Source of the DNA: Fibrobacter sp.
GTDB taxonomy: Bacteria; Fibrobacterota; Fibrobacteria; Fibrobacterales; Fibrobacteraceae
Length of the DNA: 49,226 nucleotides
Reading direction: 5' to 3'
NCBI GenBank assembly: GCA_024399035.1
Contig: JAKSID010000020.1
Location: 1 to 49,226 of the forward strand
Position numbers and translations under genes: made by a program. Of the stretch, positions 46,881-49,226 are shown one piece after another. Numbering within the stretch: position 1 is the stretch's first letter; each line of letters opens with the position of its first letter. The notes under the pieces were generated by a model, which was not told the DNA's origin, made no database searches, and saw only the letters and a list, made by a program, of their open reading frames with translations.

Positions 46881-48710
46881 TTATTTTGCGAGCTTCAAGT
46901 TCCAAAGAATCTTGGTGCCGGATGCAACCCAAGGGAGCTGAGCCGGAGCATACGGATTTTCAGCGGTGGGCCAGTTGGTCCATACGCGGTCGCTGAATTC
47001 GTAGAACTGTTCCGGGAGGTATACCAGCGGAATGGACGGCTGATCTTCCATGAAGATCTTGTTCAGTTCGCGGTAAGCCTTTGCGATTTCGGTGGAGTCA
47101 GTCATCAGAGGAATTGCAGACAACAGTTTGTCAACTTCGGGACGGTATTCTTCGGAACCCGGCTTGTTGTAACGGCCGATGTTCACACCAGCCCAACCGC
47201 CAAGCGGAGTCCAGTCACGAGAGGACATGATTTCGTTGAAACGGCTCCACGGGAGAGACGGGGTAACGTCAGCAACCGGCTTGTGCATCACGAGGTCGAA
47301 GTTGCCGAGACCCATTGCAGGCCAGTAAGCACCGCCATCTACGAAGCCTTCGCGAATGTCGATACCGGCCTTACGCATACCGTCGACAGCGATGGTAACC
47401 ATAGCTTCCCAGTCGGTCCAACCGGCAGGAGAAGTAATGGAGAGAGTGGGGAGCTTTTCACCCTTGGCGTTTTCCATGTGGTCCAGAGAGCCATCGGAGT
47501 TGAACACAGACTTGTAGCCTGCTTCGGAAAGCATCTGCTTAACGGTTGCAAGACGTTCTGCGTCGTCGTTGATGGAAAGGTTTGCACCGTACTTCGGGAG
47601 GTCTTCGTCAACAATGTACTTGCCTTCCAGGTCGGTGGGCATGATGAGGCCAGCCTTCAGGGTGGAAGTGTAGTTGGAGACTGCGAACTGACGCAGAGCG
47701 TTGTAGTCGATTGCGGTAGCAAGAGCGCGACGGAAACGCTTATCGTTCAAAGGTTCCTTAGTGGTGTTGATCACAAGCATGGGCATTGCACCCGGACGGA
47801 AGTAAGGCGGTTCGTTCCACCAAGTGTGGACGCCTGCGCCGGCCTTGCGTTCGATACGGGGAATGAAGCTCTGAGATGCGTCCAAGTTACCTTCGCGCAT
47901 TGCGATGGTGTTATGTTCGTTGTTCTTGTAAATCGGGTGAACAACGTACTTAGGAGCAGGGAGCTGACCATTGTGGAGAGCAGCATTGCCCCAGTAGTCG
48001 TCACGACGTTCGAGCACAATCTTGGTTTCGTTGGTGGTGCGCAGACCATAGGGGCCGGAAACGACCGGATTCTGGTCCATGGGCATCTTCTTCACTTCGT
48101 CCAGACCCTTTTCCTTGATCAAAGGTTCAAAGACGTGAGAAGGAGCGATACGGGTTGCCTGGAGCAAGTCACGAACGGTAAGCGGGTTGTTACGAGCCTG
48201 CTTGTTCACGATAAAGGAAAGACGTTCGGCAACCTGACCTTCCGGTCCGTTCTTCAAAGTGTCGACGTGGATTGCGGAAATCTGTTCAGCAGTGTTCAAA
48301 GAACCGCGGAGGAACATGAAGGTAACGTCGGTAGAAGTAACCGGCTTGCCATCGCTCCACTTTGCTGCGGGGTTCAGGTCCACAACGATGCTGTCGTTGT
48401 TGGAGAGTTCTTCCACCAGGTGACCCAGAAGGTCTTCGATCTGACCGTTGAGGGAGTTATAGGTGATGAGCGGTTCGTACATCAAGTTGAAGCGACCACC
48501 TACCGGCCAAGAAGCAGCCCAGCTTTCAGCCAGGGGGTTGAAGGAACCCGGTGCAGAGTTCTGCTGGCCAGACAAGTAAAGCGTTTCCTGACGGGGCAGA
48601 GCACCACCAGCAAGGCTACCATCCGAAGATGCGTCACCGCAACCGGACAGAAGAGCACCTGCAGCGGAAAGCGCAATAGCCGTTCTGGCAATTGATTTCA
48701 ATCCAATCAT
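46881..48710 (-). CDS. oppA: Oligopeptide ABC transporter substrate-binding lipoprotein (OppA type)
   Basis: 609 aa; the N-terminus MIGLKSIARTAIALSAAGAL ends in lipobox LLSGC near residue 24, so it is lipid-anchored. Family marks include RFNLMYEPLITYNSLNGQIE, WSDGKPVTSTDVTFMFLRGS, KKMPMDQNPVVSGPYGLRTT, RFRRALATAIDYNALRQFAV, and QPSIPLVYLPEQFYEFSDRV, all typical of SBP family 5. The protein binds peptides (or other solutes) outside the inner membrane and delivers them to OppB/OppC. CGAGGACACAA precedes the ATG. It is the first gene of the operon A-B-C-D-F, with spacings of a few to ~20 bases. Strong codon bias (AAC, TTC, GAC) suggests high expression. Confidence 0.93.
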   Translation of the reverse strand: MIGLKSIARTAIALSAAGALLSGCGDASSDGSLAGGALPRQETLYLSGQQNSAPGSFNPLAESWAASWPVGGRFNLMYEPLITYNSLNGQIEDLLGHLVEELSNNDSIVVDLNPAAKWSDGKPVTSTDVTFMFLRGSLNTAEQISAIHVDTLKNGPEGQVAERLSFIVNKQARNNPLTVRDLLQATRIAPSHVFEPLIKEKGLDEVKKMPMDQNPVVSGPYGLRTTNETKIVLERRDDYWGNAALHNGQLPAPKYVVHPIYKNNEHNTIAMREGNLDASQSFIPRIERKAGAGVHTWWNEPPYFRPGAMPMLVINTTKEPLNDKRFRRALATAIDYNALRQFAVSNYTSTLKAGLIMPTDLEGKYIVDEDLPKYGANLSINDDAERLATVKQMLSEAGYKSVFNSDGSLDHMENAKGEKLPTLSITSPAGWTDWEAMVTIAVDGMRKAGIDIREGFVDGGAYWPAMGLGNFDLVMHKPVADVTPSLPWSRFNEIMSSRDWTPLGGWAGVNIGRYNKPGSEEYRPEVDKLLSAIPLMTDSTEIAKAYRELNKIFMEDQPSIPLVYLPEQFYEFSDRVWTNWPTAENPYAPAQLPWVASGTKILWNLKLAK

Positions 48711-49010
48711 TTGTGTCCTCGTTTATAGCTAATTCAAGCTTTTATGTGAAAAAATTCACTCCGTAATATAGATTTTAAAAAAAAGAATGTGTTTTTATTT
48801 GCGAAAATTACGTTTACAGACGGGCACAAAAAACCGTCTTTTTGTAAGCAAAACCGCCCTGCCATCACGGCTGCAGTTTACAAAAGTTTACATACCAAGG
48901 ATATCCACCATTAATGCACATAACTCCCTTTTAATCAATAAGTTACGATGATGATTGAAATCGATGTGAAATCGCCGTCTTTTAGCGATTAATTTATCTG
49001 CAATTTTTAA
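48711..49010. other. Intergenic region, no gene seen
   Basis: AT-rich sequence between the transporter operon and eno. A CTATATTACG box on the minus strand might be part of the operon promoter, but I see no clear -35. A GACGG/CCGTC dyad lies near 48818. No coding frame of note. Confidence 0.4.
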
Positions 49011-49045
49011 GACAAAAAAAAGAAAGCCCCGACTTTCATCGGGAC
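49011..49045 (-). terminator. Rho-independent terminator of eno
   Basis: On the minus strand GTCCCGA, TGAAAG loop, TCGGGGC followed by TTTCTTTTTTTT. Confidence 0.85.
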
Positions 49046-49084
49046 TTCCTTTAAGCTTTTTAAGCTATTTGAAGAATCTTGCGA

Positions 49085-49226
49085 TTACTTCTTGCAAGCC
49101 TTCTTGCAGGGAGCCTTCTTAGCAGCCGGCTTTGCAGCCTTGACAGCCTTGCGAGGATCGCCAGCGTACTTAGCAGCCTTGCCAAGTTCTTCTTCGATGC
49201 GGAGGAGGCGGTTGTACTTGCAGACG
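49085..49226 (-). CDS. eno: Enolase, C-terminal end only (window edge), with Lys/Cys-rich tail
   Basis: The partial frame reads VCKYNRLLRIEEELGKAAKY AG, the end of enolase (KYNQLLRIEEELG...YAG in other bacteria), then DPRKAVKAAKPAAKKAPCKK ACKK and a stop. Enolase normally stops near the YAG residues, so about 25 extra residues rich in Lys, Ala and Cys follow. The gene runs out of the window at 49226. The extension resembles the basic repeat of the CBM48 fusion protein at 32509-33012. The reaction (2-phosphoglycerate to phosphoenolpyruvate) is known for the family. Its effect on the enzyme is unknown. Confidence 0.85.
   Translation of the reverse strand, partial: VCKYNRLLRIEEELGKAAKYAGDPRKAVKAAKPAAKKAPCKKACKK

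Overview
The window reads as a chromosome segment of a Fibrobacter species (Fibrobacterota, close to the cellulolytic gut bacterium F. succinogenes). The evidence is five copies of the FISUMP domain (Fibrobacter succinogenes major paralogous domain), a dense set of plant-cell-wall glycoside hydrolases (GH74, GH11-CBM6, GH127, GH9) of which several carry C-terminal secretion-type tails, SSSS-rich and collagen-like lipoproteins, and moderate GC with AAC/GGC/AAG-biased codons. No rRNA or tRNA gene, CRISPR array, transposase or prophage core gene was recognised.

Layout. 0-5.8 kb: a beta-helix/FISUMP protein, then a PLD-helicase-DUF3427 protein and a NUDIX hydrolase on the same strand, and an unknown 205-aa protein. 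5.8-19 kb is an accessory, repeat-rich region: two TonB-C-terminal-domain proteins, two cell-surface lipoproteins, a BrnT/BrnA toxin-antitoxin pair, an XRE-ImmA/IrrE regulator with a clear palindromic operator, a collagen-like lipoprotein, a decayed nucleotidyltransferase gene, RmuC, and several copies of a decaying small gene embedded in composite intergenic repeats. 19-25 kb: PRPP synthetase, a GH74 xyloglucanase, a lipoprotein and diaminopimelate decarboxylase (with a duplicated gene tail downstream).

25.5-30.5 kb: the most notable locus is a type III (RNA-protein) toxin-antitoxin module on the minus strand. It has a near-consensus promoter, two ~50-nt tandem repeats, a strong terminator, then a 152-aa ToxN/TenpN-like toxin whose Shine-Dalgarno region is complementary to each repeat. 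Upstream lie tandem FISUMP secreted proteins and a YhcG-type (DUF1016) PDDEXK nuclease. 30.8-42.5 kb: GH11 xylanase, a basic-tail/CBM48 fusion, ribulose-phosphate epimerase, a DUF4874/DUF4832 protein, GH127, a membrane HD-GYP protein and GH9 cellulase. 42.8-48.7 kb: a complete five-gene oligopeptide ABC transporter operon, all on the minus strand, whose OppB-like permease has an unusual charged insertion. The window ends in the 3' end of enolase, which carries a Lys/Cys-rich tail.

Recurrent themes are (1) modular interspersed repeats ending in GGATGACA or GGGTGACA that sit between genes and have in one case entered a reading frame, (2) toxin-antitoxin and nuclease genes among gene remnants, which suggests repeated insertion and decay, and (3) secreted polysaccharide-degrading enzymes with their own terminators rather than one large operon. 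All family assignments come from reading motifs by eye; no database search was possible.
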